DNA from: DATCMU01 sp036563245
GTDB taxonomy: Bacteria; Pseudomonadota; Alphaproteobacteria; Rhizobiales; Devosiaceae
Length of the DNA stretch: 64,000 nucleotides
NCBI GenBank assembly: GCA_036563245.1
Contig: DATCMU010000009.1
Coordinates: forward strand, 21,696 to 85,695
Reading direction: 5' to 3'
Shown here piece after piece: positions 33,807 through 44,332 of this stretch. The translations under genes and the position numbers were made by a program. The notes under the pieces are model-generated. The model was not told where the DNA came from. It saw only the letters and a list, made by a program, of their open reading frames with translations, and searched no databases. Every line of letters starts with the position of its first letter. Position 1 is the first letter of the stretch.

Positions 33807-35435
33807 ATGACCCCGACCGGCTTCCTTCGCTCCCTTTTGATGGCATTGGCGCTGCTGTTTGCGGCGACTGCCCAGCCAATGGCGCAGCAATTTGCAAATG
33901 ACCTTGCGTCCCTGGTCCGCAGCCTGCCCGACGGCAGTTTCGCCGACCGCGAAAAGGTCATCCAGGCCATCGCGGCGACGGGCGACGCGACTGCCGCACC
34001 CATCCTCAAGGCGCTGGGCGACGGCGATCTCTACCAGGTCAAGTCCGATGGCAGCGTTGTGATGGCCATGCGCTCCGGCTCGAACTACACGATTAGCGAT
34101 CCCTTGACCGGCGGGAGCCTCGGCGAAGTCGACCGGAACCTGGTAGACAAGATCAAGGTCAACAATTCACTCCGCCGCGCCATCCGATCGGCCATGGGTC
34201 AGCTCACCCTGATGAGTCCCGATCCATCCCAACGCGCCAGGGCCGCCTCGGACCTTTTCAAGTCTGCCGATCCTGACTCAATCGAGCTCATCGACACCGC
34301 CCTGAAGTCGGAAACCGTGGAGGCCATCCGCACCGTGCTCGAAGAGGCGCGCGCGGTGATCGTTCTCAAGAGCGACCGCAGCCTGGACCAGAAAAAGGCA
34401 GCCGTGGAGACGCTCGTCGCGCGAGGCGGGCGGCAGGCGCAAGGGGTATTGATGAGCGTGCTGGGCGGGGCGTCGGATGAGCTCAAGCCCATCATAAAGG
34501 ATGGAATCGACACAATAGGCGGCCAGCTCGCACTCTGGGACGCGGCGCAGAACGTATGGTACGGCATTTCGCTGGGGTCGGTGCTGCTGTTGGCTGCCAT
34601 CGGCCTTGCCATCAACTTTGGCGTGATGGGCGTGATCAACATGGCCCATGGCGAAATGGTGATGCTGGGCGCGTACACCACCTATGTCGTCCAGGAGACA
34701 ATCCGCATCCACGCGCCCGGCCTGTTCGAATGGTCGCTGGCCATCGCATTGCCGCTCGCCTTCCTTTTCACCGCCATGGTTGGTGTCGCCATTGAACGCG
34801 GCATCATCCGCTGGCTCTACGGACGCCCGCTGGAGACGCTGCTAGCAACATGGGGGCTTTCGCTGGTCCTGCAGCAGGCGGTACGGACGGTTTTCGGCCC
34901 AACCAACCGCGAAGTCGGCAATCCGGACTGGATGTCCGGCGACTTCACCATGGGCGGCCTGTCGCTGACCTGGAACCGGGTCTGGATCGTTGTCTTCGCG
35001 GCAGTGGTGTTCATGGTGCTGCTGGCCGTCATAAACCGGACCCGCATGGGGTTACAGATGCGGGCGGTTACCCAGAACAGGCGAATGGCCTCGTCCATGG
35101 GCATTCGCACTCCGTGGGTCGACGCTCTCACCTTCGGGCTCGGCTCCGGGATCGCCGGAATGGCAGGCGTCGCGCTCAGCCAGATCGACAACGTGTCGCC
35201 CAACCTCGGACAGGGCTACATCATCGACAGCTTCATGGTGGTGGTGTTCGGAGGGGTCGGCAACCTCTGGGGCACGCTGGTAGGCGCGCTCACCCTGGGG
35301 GTCGCCAACAAATTGCTCGAGCCTTATGCCGGCGCTGTGTTGGGCAAGATCGTCATCCTGGTGTTCATCATCCTTTTCATTCAAAGGCGTCCGCGCGGGC
35401 TTTTCGCCCTCAAGGGCCGGGCGGTAGAACAATGA
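33807..35435 (+). CDS. urtB: Urea ABC transporter permease UrtB
   Basis: 542 residues. An N-terminal signal-type segment (about 8-28) and a helical HEAT-like exported region (about 30-235, with SLPDGSFADREKVIQAIAATGDATAAPILKAL) precede a LivH-type permease domain of about eight helices (about 250-535) with INMAHGEMVMLGAYTTYVVQ and VFGGVGNLWGTLVGALTLG. The extra exported domain is normal for UrtB and distinguishes it from LivH. ATG at 33807; stop overlaps the urtC start (ATGA). Confidence 0.96.
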   Translation: MTPTGFLRSLLMALALLFAATAQPMAQQFANDLASLVRSLPDGSFADREKVIQAIAATGDATAAPILKALGDGDLYQVKSDGSVVMAMRSGSNYTISDPLTGGSLGEVDRNLVDKIKVNNSLRRAIRSAMGQLTLMSPDPSQRARAASDLFKSADPDSIELIDTALKSETVEAIRTVLEEARAVIVLKSDRSLDQKKAAVETLVARGGRQAQGVLMSVLGGASDELKPIIKDGIDTIGGQLALWDAAQNVWYGISLGSVLLLAAIGLAINFGVMGVINMAHGEMVMLGAYTTYVVQETIRIHAPGLFEWSLAIALPLAFLFTAMVGVAIERGIIRWLYGRPLETLLATWGLSLVLQQAVRTVFGPTNREVGNPDWMSGDFTMGGLSLTWNRVWIVVFAAVVFMVLLAVINRTRMGLQMRAVTQNRRMASSMGIRTPWVDALTFGLGSGIAGMAGVALSQIDNVSPNLGQGYIIDSFMVVVFGGVGNLWGTLVGALTLGVANKLLEPYAGAVLGKIVILVFIILFIQRRPRGLFALKGRAVEQ

Positions 35436-36628
35436 TCACGGCCACGCTGTTCCGCGCCCTCGACCGCAAGGCGGTCTGGGTCGTGCTCATCCTGCTCGCG
35501 ATTGCCGCGGCGGTCCCGGCATCCAACCTGTTGCTGCCCGAAAGCCACCCCCTGCATGTTCCAAGCTATGCCGTCACCTTGTTCGGCAAGTACCTCACCT
35601 ATGCCTTGCTCGCGCTGGCACTCGACCTTGTCTGGGGCTATTGCGGCATACTCTCGCTGGGCCACGGCGCCTTCTTCGCGCTCGGCGGCTACGCGATGGG
35701 CATGTACCTGATGCGCCAGATCGGATCGCGCGGCGTCTACGGCAACCCCATCCTGCCCGACTTCATGGTCTTCCTGAATTGGAAGGAACTGCCCTGGTAC
35801 TGGTACGGGTTCGACCAGTTCTGGTTCGCCGCGCTCATCGTGGTGCTTGCGCCCGGACTGCTCGCCTTTGCGTTCGGCTGGTTCGCATTCCGCTCGCGGG
35901 TAACGGGCGTCTACCTCTCGATCATCACCCAGGCGATGACCTATGCGCTCCTGCTCGCCTTCTTTCGCAACGACATGGGGTTCGGCGGCAATAACGGGTT
36001 GACCGACTTCAAGGATATCCTGGGCTTCAGCATCCAGGCGGACAGTACCCGCGCCGCGCTTTTCGCCGCCTCGGCAATCGCGCTGGCCCTGGCGTTCCTG
36101 ATATGCTCGGCCATCGTGCGCTCCAAACTCGGAAAGGTGCTGGTAGCGGTACGCGACGCAGAAAGCCGCACGCGGTTTCTCGGCTACAGGGCAGACAACT
36201 TCAAGCTCTTCGCCTTTGTCGTGTCGGCGGTGATCGCCGGTGTGGCCGGCGCGCTCTACGTGCCCCAGGTCGGCATCATCAACCCCAGCGAGTTCGCGCC
36301 CGCCAATTCCATCGAGATCGTCATATGGACCGCAGTGGGAGGTCGCGCGACGCTGGTCGGACCGATCATCGGCGCCATTCTGGTCAATGCCGGCAAATCG
36401 GTATTCACCGGCATACTTCCCGATTACTGGCTCTTTGCACTGGGCGGCCTGTTCATTTTCGTCACCCTGTTTCTGCCGCGCGGCATCGTGGGGACTGTCT
36501 CCCACGGCTGGGCGGCGCTCAATGCCCGCGCTCGTTCAGCAAACATCGCCGAGGGAACAGATGAAAGCCAGGGCGAGCGCGGGCAGCCTCCTCAGGGCGA
36601 AACCCCTGCCCCCGGAATTGCGGAATAG
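35432..36628 (+). CDS. urtC: Urea ABC transporter permease UrtC
   Basis: 398-residue LivM-type permease pairing with UrtB. About ten helices; signatures LALDLVWGYCGILSLGHGAFFALGGYAMGMYL, FGGNNGLTDF, and AVRDAESRTRFLGY followed by FALGG near the end, with the GRATLVGPIIGAILVN loop. A polar 45-residue tail (ARSANIAEGTDESQGERG...) follows the last helix. ATG at 35432 overlaps the urtB stop by four bases; the much longer frame upstream is a shadow of urtB. Confidence 0.96.
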   Translation: MITATLFRALDRKAVWVVLILLAIAAAVPASNLLLPESHPLHVPSYAVTLFGKYLTYALLALALDLVWGYCGILSLGHGAFFALGGYAMGMYLMRQIGSRGVYGNPILPDFMVFLNWKELPWYWYGFDQFWFAALIVVLAPGLLAFAFGWFAFRSRVTGVYLSIITQAMTYALLLAFFRNDMGFGGNNGLTDFKDILGFSIQADSTRAALFAASAIALALAFLICSAIVRSKLGKVLVAVRDAESRTRFLGYRADNFKLFAFVVSAVIAGVAGALYVPQVGIINPSEFAPANSIEIVIWTAVGGRATLVGPIIGAILVNAGKSVFTGILPDYWLFALGGLFIFVTLFLPRGIVGTVSHGWAALNARARSANIAEGTDESQGERGQPPQGETPAPGIAE

Positions 36629-36631
36629 GCC

Positions 36632-37384
36632 ATGAACGACAAGATCAGCACCACCCTTCTCTATCTCGACGGCGTCTCGGTCTCCTTCGATGGATTCAAG
36701 GCACTGAACGGGCTTTCGTTCGTGGTCATGCCCGGCGAGATGCAGGCCATCATCGGCCCGAATGGCGCGGGCAAGACGACGATGATGGACATTATCACCG
36801 GCAAGACGCGGCCCGATGAGGGTGACGTGCTGTTCGCTGGAAAAACGGACCTCACCCGGCTCGACGAGTCCGAAATCGCCGAACTCGGCATAGGCCGCAA
36901 GTTTCAGAAGCCGACGGTTTTTGAAAACCAGACCGTTTTTGACAATCTGGAGCTTGCCCTGAAGAGCAATCGATCCGTTTTCGCCACGCTCAGCTATCGC
37001 GGCGACGCCCGGCACATGGCGCGCATCGCGGAGATTCTCGATACGATCCGTCTGAACGGGCGCCGCAATGATCTTGCCGCCGATCTCAGCCACGGCCAGA
37101 AACAATGGCTCGAGATCGGCATGCTGCTGGCCCAGGACCCAAAGCTGCTGCTGGTGGACGAGCCAGTTGCCGGAATGACTGACGCGGAAACGGGTGAAAC
37201 CGCCCGGCTGCTGCGTGAGATCGCAGGAACGCGGTCGGTGGTTGTGGTCGAGCACGACATGAGCTTCGTGCGCGATCTTGGCGTGCACGTCACCGTGCTC
37301 GCAGAAGGTGCGGTGCTGGCCCAGGGTTCACTCGATCACGTAAGCGCCGATCCGCGTGTCATCGAGAGCTATCTGGGGAGATAG
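36632..37384 (+). CDS. urtD: Urea ABC transporter ATPase UrtD
   Basis: 250-residue LivG-type ATPase. Walker A GPNGAGKTTM (about 45-54), Q-loop region GRKFQKPTVFEN, signature DLSHGQKQW (the LSHGQ variant usual in UrtD), Walker B LLLVDEPVAGMTDAE, and His switch VEHDMSFV. Three bases separate it from the urtC stop. Powers urea import together with UrtE. Confidence 0.97.
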   Translation: MNDKISTTLLYLDGVSVSFDGFKALNGLSFVVMPGEMQAIIGPNGAGKTTMMDIITGKTRPDEGDVLFAGKTDLTRLDESEIAELGIGRKFQKPTVFENQTVFDNLELALKSNRSVFATLSYRGDARHMARIAEILDTIRLNGRRNDLAADLSHGQKQWLEIGMLLAQDPKLLLVDEPVAGMTDAETGETARLLREIAGTRSVVVVEHDMSFVRDLGVHVTVLAEGAVLAQGSLDHVSADPRVIESYLGR

Positions 37385-37391
37385 AAACAGA

Positions 37392-38093
37392 ATGGCCGAA
37401 CTCACCGTATCTTCCGCCGACCTTTACTATGGCGCGGCCCAGGCATTGCGCTCCGTGTCCATTGCAGCCCGGCCAAACCGGATCACGGCGGTACTGGGAC
37501 GCAACGGCGTCGGCAAATCCTCCCTGCTGCGCGCCATCACCGGCATCCATCCCCTGACGCGCGGCGAGGTACGCCTGGACGGCGTCACGTTGGACAAGGC
37601 GCCCCCATATGCGCGGGCCCGTGCCGGCATCGGCTATGTTCCCCAGGGCCGGGAGATCTTTCCCCTCATCAGCGTCCGGGAGAACCTGGAAACCGGGTTC
37701 GCTGTGCTCAGGCGCGGCGAGCGCAACGTGCCGGACACGGTGTTTGCCCTGTTTCCCGTACTCAAGGACATGCTCGGACGCCGTGGCGGCGACCTTTCCG
37801 GCGGCCAGCAGCAGCAACTCGCCATCGGCCGCGCGCTGGTCACCCGCCCCAGGGTACTGGTGCTCGACGAACCGACTGAAGGCATCCAGCCCTCAATCAT
37901 CAAGGATATCGGGCGCGCACTGCAATTCCTTCGGGACCAGATGGGGATGACCGTGCTGATCGTCGAACAATATCTCGACTTCTGCCGCGAGCTGGCCGAC
38001 GATATCTACGTCATGGACAGGGGTGAGATCATGCACAAGGGGCCCGCAAGCGATCTCGACCTGCCGGACGTCAAGCGCCACCTCATGGTTTGA
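37392..38093 (+). CDS. urtE: Urea ABC transporter ATPase UrtE
   Basis: 233-residue LivF-type ATPase: Walker A GRNGVGKSSLL, YVPQGREIFPLISVREN, signature LSGGQQQQLAIGRAL, Walker B VLVLDEPTEGIQPS, and VEQYLDF in place of the usual VEQN. The ATG at 37392 gives the normal UrtE N-terminus MAELTVSSADLYYG; an earlier start would overlap urtD. Its stop lies six bases before the preferred ureD start, so uptake and urease genes form one transcript. Confidence 0.96.
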   Translation: MAELTVSSADLYYGAAQALRSVSIAARPNRITAVLGRNGVGKSSLLRAITGIHPLTRGEVRLDGVTLDKAPPYARARAGIGYVPQGREIFPLISVRENLETGFAVLRRGERNVPDTVFALFPVLKDMLGRRGGDLSGGQQQQLAIGRALVTRPRVLVLDEPTEGIQPSIIKDIGRALQFLRDQMGMTVLIVEQYLDFCRELADDIYVMDRGEIMHKGPASDLDLPDVKRHLMV

Positions 38094-38098
38094 CCGAA

Positions 38099-38941
38099 AT
38101 GCAAGCAGCCCAGGCCGATACTGCCCGCCAGGCACCGCGCATGCAGCGCGCGCAAGGCTTGGGCCGCATTTCCACGGCGACACTTGCCGACGGCTCCACC
38201 CGGCTGGACCGGCTCTACCAGGACGGCTGCGCGAAAATCCGCCTGCCGCGCACCCATGTTCCGGCCATGCAGGCGGTACTCATCAATACCGCGGGAGGCC
38301 TGACTGGCGGCGACCGGCTCGAATGGCACGCAACAGCCGCGCCCGGCACCCGGTTGGTCCTCACCACCCAGACATGCGAGCGCATCTATCGCTCGACCGG
38401 TGGAGCTGCCAGCGTCGCAACCGCGCTGAGGGTCGGCTCAGGGGCCCATGTCGACTGGCTGCCGCAGGAAACCATCCTGTTCGACAAGGCAGTTCTGGAA
38501 CGTACCCTCGATGTCGACCTGGAAGAAAAAGCCAGTGCAACCTTGCTCGAGGCGGTCATCCTCGGCCGCGAGGCCATGGGCGAGGATGCCCTGTCCGCTT
38601 CCCTTGTCGACAGATGGCGCATCCGCCGCGAGGGCAGGTTGCTGCATGCCGAACAGACCGGGCTGGAGGCAAACGAACCGATTCCGCGGCACTCATCTTT
38701 CCTGCTTTCGGGGGCCCGCGCCTTTGCTACCCTGTTGCATGTTTCCGAAGACGCCGAGCGCCGGGTAGACGAACTGCGGCGGGCAATTCCCGACGGCAGC
38801 CTTGCGGGTGCGAGCGTGATCGGCGAAAAGCTTGTTTTCCGGGCGCTTGCCCCCTCCGGCTTCGCCCTTCGCAAGATCCTCGCGCCGGCGATAGCCGTGT
38901 TGTCGGGCGCCGGCAGCCTTCCCCGTTTGTGGAGTATCTAA
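38099..38941 (+). CDS. ureD: Urease accessory protein UreD (UreH)
   Basis: 280-residue scaffold that, with UreF and UreG, delivers nickel to apo-urease. Family segments: LINTAGGLTGGDRLEWHATAAPGTRLVLTTQTCERIYRS, then VDWLPQETILFDKAVLERTLDVDL and GREAMGE. I use the ATG at 38099; a TTG three codons earlier overlapping the urtE stop is possible. Sits at the head of the urease genes, as in other alphaproteobacteria. Confidence 0.94.
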   Translation: MQAAQADTARQAPRMQRAQGLGRISTATLADGSTRLDRLYQDGCAKIRLPRTHVPAMQAVLINTAGGLTGGDRLEWHATAAPGTRLVLTTQTCERIYRSTGGAASVATALRVGSGAHVDWLPQETILFDKAVLERTLDVDLEEKASATLLEAVILGREAMGEDALSASLVDRWRIRREGRLLHAEQTGLEANEPIPRHSSFLLSGARAFATLLHVSEDAERRVDELRRAIPDGSLAGASVIGEKLVFRALAPSGFALRKILAPAIAVLSGAGSLPRLWSI

Positions 38942-38946
38942 CCTCA

Positions 38947-39249
38947 ATGCATCTCACCCCAAGGGAAAAAGACAAGCTGCTGATCTCGATGGCCGCGATG
39001 GTGGCGCGCCGGCGTCTCGAGCGCGGCGTCAGGCTCAACCATCCCGAGGCGGTCGCGCTGATAACCGATTTCGTGGTCGAGGGCGCGCGTGACGGGCGCT
39101 CGGTTGCCGACCTCATGGAAGCAGGCGCCCATGTCATCGCACGCGACCAGGTGATGGAAGGGGTGGCCGAAATGATCCACGACGTTCAGGTGGAGGCGAC
39201 TTTCCCCGACGGCACCAAGCTGGTTACTGTGCACCAGCCCATTCGCTGA
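38947..39249 (+). CDS. ureA: Urease gamma subunit UreA
   Basis: 100 residues, full length: HLTPREKDKLLISMAAMVARRRLERGVRLNHPEAVALI, GARDGRSVADLM and the closing VEATFPDGTKLVTVHQPI. Structural subunit of the (UreABC)3 enzyme. ATG at 38947, five bases past ureD. Separate from ureB, as in non-Helicobacter bacteria, but here physically split from it by a nickel transporter gene. Confidence 0.97.
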   Translation: MHLTPREKDKLLISMAAMVARRRLERGVRLNHPEAVALITDFVVEGARDGRSVADLMEAGAHVIARDQVMEGVAEMIHDVQVEATFPDGTKLVTVHQPIR

Positions 39250-39339
39250 GCCGCAGGGATTCGGCGCGATGGCGGACTGGAAAGTAAAATCAACGGCGCG
39301 ACCCAAACCGGGGCGCCTTGTCGACCAAGCGAGGGACAG

Positions 39340-40401
39340 ATGATTTCACCGCTAGCGCATCGCCTCGATGCGCCCGCCTCTGCCATGAAACGCCGGGTCC
39401 TGGGCTTTTTTGCCTTTCTCGTTGCGGGCAATATCGCCGCATGGGCCTGGGCCTTGATGGCCTTTCACGACAAGCCAGTGCTGCTCGGCACAGCCTTGCT
39501 GGCCTATAGCTTCGGGCTGAGACACGCCTTTGATGCCGATCATATTGCCGCAATCGACAACGTCACTCGCAAGCTCATGGAGCACGGCGAGCGCCCCGTG
39601 TCGGCCGGCTTCTTCTTCTCGCTCGGTCATTCGACCGTAGTCGTGGCGCTGACCCTGGCGATCGCCGCGACGGCGACCTTGCTGACCACGCGTTTCGACT
39701 GGCTTGCCGAACTCGGCAGCCTCGTGGGGACAAGCGTCTCGGCCGGTTTCCTCCTGCTCATCGCCTTCGCCAATCTCATCGTATTCATCGGCATCTACAA
39801 GGCCTTCAGGGCGGCACGCGCCGGCCGGCCTATCGACGAAGCCGATGTCGACGGAATTCTGGCCCGGCGCGGACTACTCGGGCGGGTCTTTCACCGCCTG
39901 TTCGGTCTGATTTCAAAAAGCTGGCACATGTACCCGCTCGGCGTACTGTTCGGCCTGGGGTTCGACACCGCCACCGAGATCGGGCTGCTTGGCATTTCCG
40001 CCACCCAGGTGACCCAGGGCGTCGACATCTGGTCGATCCTGGTGTTCCCGGCCCTGTTCACCGCGGGCATGGCCTTGGTCGACACGGTGGATGGCGTGTT
40101 GATGATCGGGGCCTATGGCTGGGCTTTCGTCCGGCCGGTTCGCAAACTCTACTACAACATGACCGTCACACTGGTATCGGTTGTCGTCGCCTTTGTCATC
40201 GGCGGTATCGAGGTACTGACGCTGATCGGCGACAGACTGTCGCTCGAAGGCCCGTTCTGGTCCGTCGTGGCGGCCGCCGGCGACCATTTCGGACTGGTCG
40301 GTTATGCCATCGTCGGCTTGTTCGTCGGCAGTTGGCTGATTTCCTGGCTGGTCTATCGCTTGCGCGGCTACGACCGGCTCGACGCCACAATCCAGGGTTG
40401 A
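39340..40401 (+). CDS. NiCoT-family nickel(/cobalt) permease
   Basis: 353 residues, about eight helices. The NiCoT signature RHAFDADHIAAIDNVTR is in helix II, followed by FFSLGHSTVVV, LGFDTATEIGLL and the internal cytoplasmic loop. These mark HoxN/NixA-type secondary nickel importers. Its place between ureA and ureB, in the same direction and with GAGGG before the ATG at 39340, makes nickel for urease the obvious role. Insertion at this point, rather than at the end of the cluster, is unusual. Cobalt transport cannot be excluded. Confidence 0.93.
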   Translation: MISPLAHRLDAPASAMKRRVLGFFAFLVAGNIAAWAWALMAFHDKPVLLGTALLAYSFGLRHAFDADHIAAIDNVTRKLMEHGERPVSAGFFFSLGHSTVVVALTLAIAATATLLTTRFDWLAELGSLVGTSVSAGFLLLIAFANLIVFIGIYKAFRAARAGRPIDEADVDGILARRGLLGRVFHRLFGLISKSWHMYPLGVLFGLGFDTATEIGLLGISATQVTQGVDIWSILVFPALFTAGMALVDTVDGVLMIGAYGWAFVRPVRKLYYNMTVTLVSVVVAFVIGGIEVLTLIGDRLSLEGPFWSVVAAAGDHFGLVGYAIVGLFVGSWLISWLVYRLRGYDRLDATIQG

Positions 40402-40412
40402 GGAACAAGATC

Positions 40413-40717
40413 ATGATCCCGGGCGAAGTGATTCCGGCAGTAGGCGAAATCGAGATCAATTCCGGGATCGAGACGACAAAGATCCTCGTCGCCAACATGG
40501 GTGACCGACCCATCCAGGTCGGCTCGCACTACCATTTCTTCGAGGCCAACAGCGCCCTCGACTTCGACCGCGAAAAGGCGCGCGGCATGCGGCTCGATAT
40601 CGCCGCTGGCACCGCCGTGCGCTTCGAGCCGGGGCAGACCCGCGAGGTGACCCTGGTCCCCTATGGCGGCAAGCGCGCGGTCTACGGCTTCCGGCAAAAG
40701 ATCATGGGAGAACTCTG

Positions 40718-40718
<1 letters not shown>
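40413..40718 (+). CDS. ureB: Urease beta subunit UreB
   Basis: 101 residues: MIPGEVIPAVGEIEINSG, VANMGDRPIQVGSHYHFFEANSAL, LDIAAGTAVRFEPG and the C-terminal KRAVYGFRQKIMG. Complete. GAGG precedes the ATG at 40413, 11 bases past the nickel permease stop. The stop shares a base with the ureC start (TGATG), tight coupling for stoichiometric assembly. Confidence 0.97.
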
Positions 40719-42427
<1,709 letters not shown>

Positions 42428-42481
42428 GCGCCCCAACTCCCCCCTCCCGCCGACTCGCGGGCCGGTATATGCTCATGCCCC

Positions 42482-42856
42482 ATGAGAGCCACGCTGTTTG
42501 CCCTTGGCCTGATCGCATTACCCGCCCTTGCCGCGGCGGCCGAGACGGATGTGCGCGTGACGCTCGATATCCCGGGCGACGCGCAGATCGAGACGCACAG
42601 ATACAAGTGCGAGGGCCGCGACGCCCCGCTCGTGGCGCGCTACATCAATGCCGAGCCGAACTATCTTGCGCTCCTGGCGCCAGACCCGGACGGGCGCCAG
42701 ATGATCTTTTCCAACGTGATTGCGGCGTCGGGCGCGCGCTACGCCGCCGGGCAATATGTGTGGTGGACCAAGGGCGCCGACGCCACCCTGCAGAACATCA
42801 CCGACGGGCCGGACGCCAAGCCCATTGCCTGTCGCGAGATCAACGACACGCCGTGA
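42482..42856 (+). CDS. MliC-like secreted protein inside the urease cluster
   Basis: 124 residues: signal peptide (about 1-20, AAAA-AE), then a single MliC-type beta-barrel domain: HRYKCEGRDAPLVARYINAEPNYLALL, IFSNVIAASGARYAAGQYVWWTKG, and two cysteines (in YKCEG and IACREI) that could form the family disulfide. MliC proteins inhibit C-type lysozyme. No lipobox is seen, so it is soluble periplasmic (PliC-like). Same strand as, and between, ureC and ureE; no clear ribosome-binding site. A urease role is not evident. Confidence 0.82.
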   Translation: MRATLFALGLIALPALAAAAETDVRVTLDIPGDAQIETHRYKCEGRDAPLVARYINAEPNYLALLAPDPDGRQMIFSNVIAASGARYAAGQYVWWTKGADATLQNITDGPDAKPIACREINDTP

Positions 42857-42878
42857 AGACGGCGCGGGGCCTTCGATA

Positions 42879-43319
42879 ATGGTTCGTGCCCTTTCCCACC
42901 ATCGTGCCGGCCAGTATCAGGGTAAATCGTTCGATCATGTCGAACTGACCCATGACGCGCGGCACCTTCGCCGCCGTCTGATAACCCTCGCCAGTGGCCT
43001 GCAGGTGCTGGTGGATCTGCCGCGAGCCGTAGCGCTCGAACAGGGCGACGTACTCGTGCTCGAAGATGGGCGACTGGCTGAAATCCGCGCCGCCGACGAG
43101 GATCTTCTCGAGATCCGCGGCATCGACGCCACGCACCTGGCGCGTCTGTGCTGGCACATCGGCAATCGGCACCTGCCCGCCGAAATTGGCGAAAGCCGCA
43201 TCCTGATCGCGGCCGACCATGTCATGGGCGGCATGCTTGAAGGGCTTGGCGCCAGTGTTCGTCCGGTCCGTGGCCCGTTCAGCCCCGAGCGCGGCGCCTA
43301 TCACGGGCACAGCCACTAG
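42879..43319 (+). CDS. ureE: Urease accessory nickel chaperone UreE
   Basis: 146 residues: N-terminal peptide-binding domain (FDHVELTHDARHLRRRLITLASGLQVLVDLPRAVALEQGDVLVLEDG) and C-terminal metal domain with CWHIGNRHLPAEI, where the conserved nickel-binding His sits, and HVMGGMLEGLG. The C-terminus is short, HGHSH, not a long poly-His tail. Start ATG at 42879. Passes nickel to UreG. Confidence 0.95.
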   Translation: MVRALSHHRAGQYQGKSFDHVELTHDARHLRRRLITLASGLQVLVDLPRAVALEQGDVLVLEDGRLAEIRAADEDLLEIRGIDATHLARLCWHIGNRHLPAEIGESRILIAADHVMGGMLEGLGASVRPVRGPFSPERGAYHGHSH

Positions 43320-43397
43320 GACGGAGTGCCTGACGTGCAATTGACCATGAGCTTCCCTATGCTGGCATTTTCCAGCCCAGATCAGGGAGTTGCCAAA

Positions 43398-43679
43398 ATG
43401 GGATTCTTCGACCCCGATGCCCGCACATTGTCGGCAAGGCATCGGCGCGTCTATGCGCTCTATGAACTTGCCTATACCGCCGCCGATTTCAGTGCCGCCA
43501 TGCTGTTCCTCATCGGCTCGGTGATGTTCTTCTATGACGCGCTTCGCATGCCGGCGACCTGGTGTTTCGTCCTGGGTTCGGCGCTGTTCGCCCTCAAGCC
43601 CACCCTGCGCGTCATCCGCGAACTGCACTTTCTCGCCATTGGCGATTATCGCGACCTTGCGGAACGGGCCGAACCATGA
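43398..43679 (+). CDS. YrhK-domain membrane protein inside the urease cluster
   Basis: 93 residues with two helices (about 25-45 and 51-68) and the YrhK-like pattern YELAYTAADFSAAMLFLIGSVMFFY...WCFVLGSALFALKPTLRVIRELH. Family function unknown. GGAG precedes the ATG at 43398 by about nine bases; a start 24 codons earlier lacks support. Its stop overlaps the ureF start (ATGA), so it is co-translated with ureF and clearly part of this operon. Confidence 0.82.
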   Translation: MGFFDPDARTLSARHRRVYALYELAYTAADFSAAMLFLIGSVMFFYDALRMPATWCFVLGSALFALKPTLRVIRELHFLAIGDYRDLAERAEP

Positions 43680-44332
43680 GCAAGCCCGCCGCCCGGCTGC
43701 TGGCTTGGCTCTCGCCGGCATTCCCGGTCGGAGCCTTCGCCTATTCCGGCGGCCTTGAATCGGCAATTGCGTATCGGCGGGTAACCGATTCCACGGCAAC
43801 GCAAAACTGGATTGAGGGAAGCCTGAAGGCCGGCAGCGCCTTGAGCGATGCTGTGGTGCTGAAAGAGGCATGGGAAGCCGGGGCAAATGCCGCCCGCCTG
43901 TGCGAGATTACCGATTTCTGCCTCGCGCTGATCGCTTCGTCCGAGCGGCGCCTTGAAACCCTGCAAACCGGAACTGCGTTCGTTGCAGCCGCTCGCGCGT
44001 GGCCAGACCCGGTGTTCGACCTGTTGCCGGCGGAATGCCCCTATCCGGTCGCTGTAGGCGCGATGGCGAGGGCACAAGGACTGGCGCTGGATGAAACGCT
44101 GGCCGCATTCCTCACATCTCTCGTTCAGGCACAGATTTCGGTCGCGGTTCGCCTCGTCCCCATTGGCCAGACCGATGGGCTCCGGATCCTTGCGGCCCTG
44201 GAACCGGCCATCGATGACGCTGCCGCATACGCCGAGGCAACCTCGATTGATGGCCTTCTTGCCCTTGGATACGCTGCGGATATCGAAACGATGCGCCATG
44301 AAACACTGACCACACGGATATTTCGCTCATGA
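43676..44332 (+). CDS. ureF: Urease accessory protein UreF
   Basis: 218-residue helical protein that gates UreG GTPase activity within the UreDFG complex. Family segments: LLAWLSPAFPVGAFAYSGGLESAI, LKAGSALSDAVVLKEAW, YPVAVGAMARAQGL and the C-terminal IETMRHETLTTRIFRS. Overlaps both neighbours by four bases (ATGA), so yrhK-like, ureF and ureG are translated in series. Confidence 0.95.
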   Translation: MSKPAARLLAWLSPAFPVGAFAYSGGLESAIAYRRVTDSTATQNWIEGSLKAGSALSDAVVLKEAWEAGANAARLCEITDFCLALIASSERRLETLQTGTAFVAAARAWPDPVFDLLPAECPYPVAVGAMARAQGLALDETLAAFLTSLVQAQISVAVRLVPIGQTDGLRILAALEPAIDDAAAYAEATSIDGLLALGYAADIETMRHETLTTRIFRS

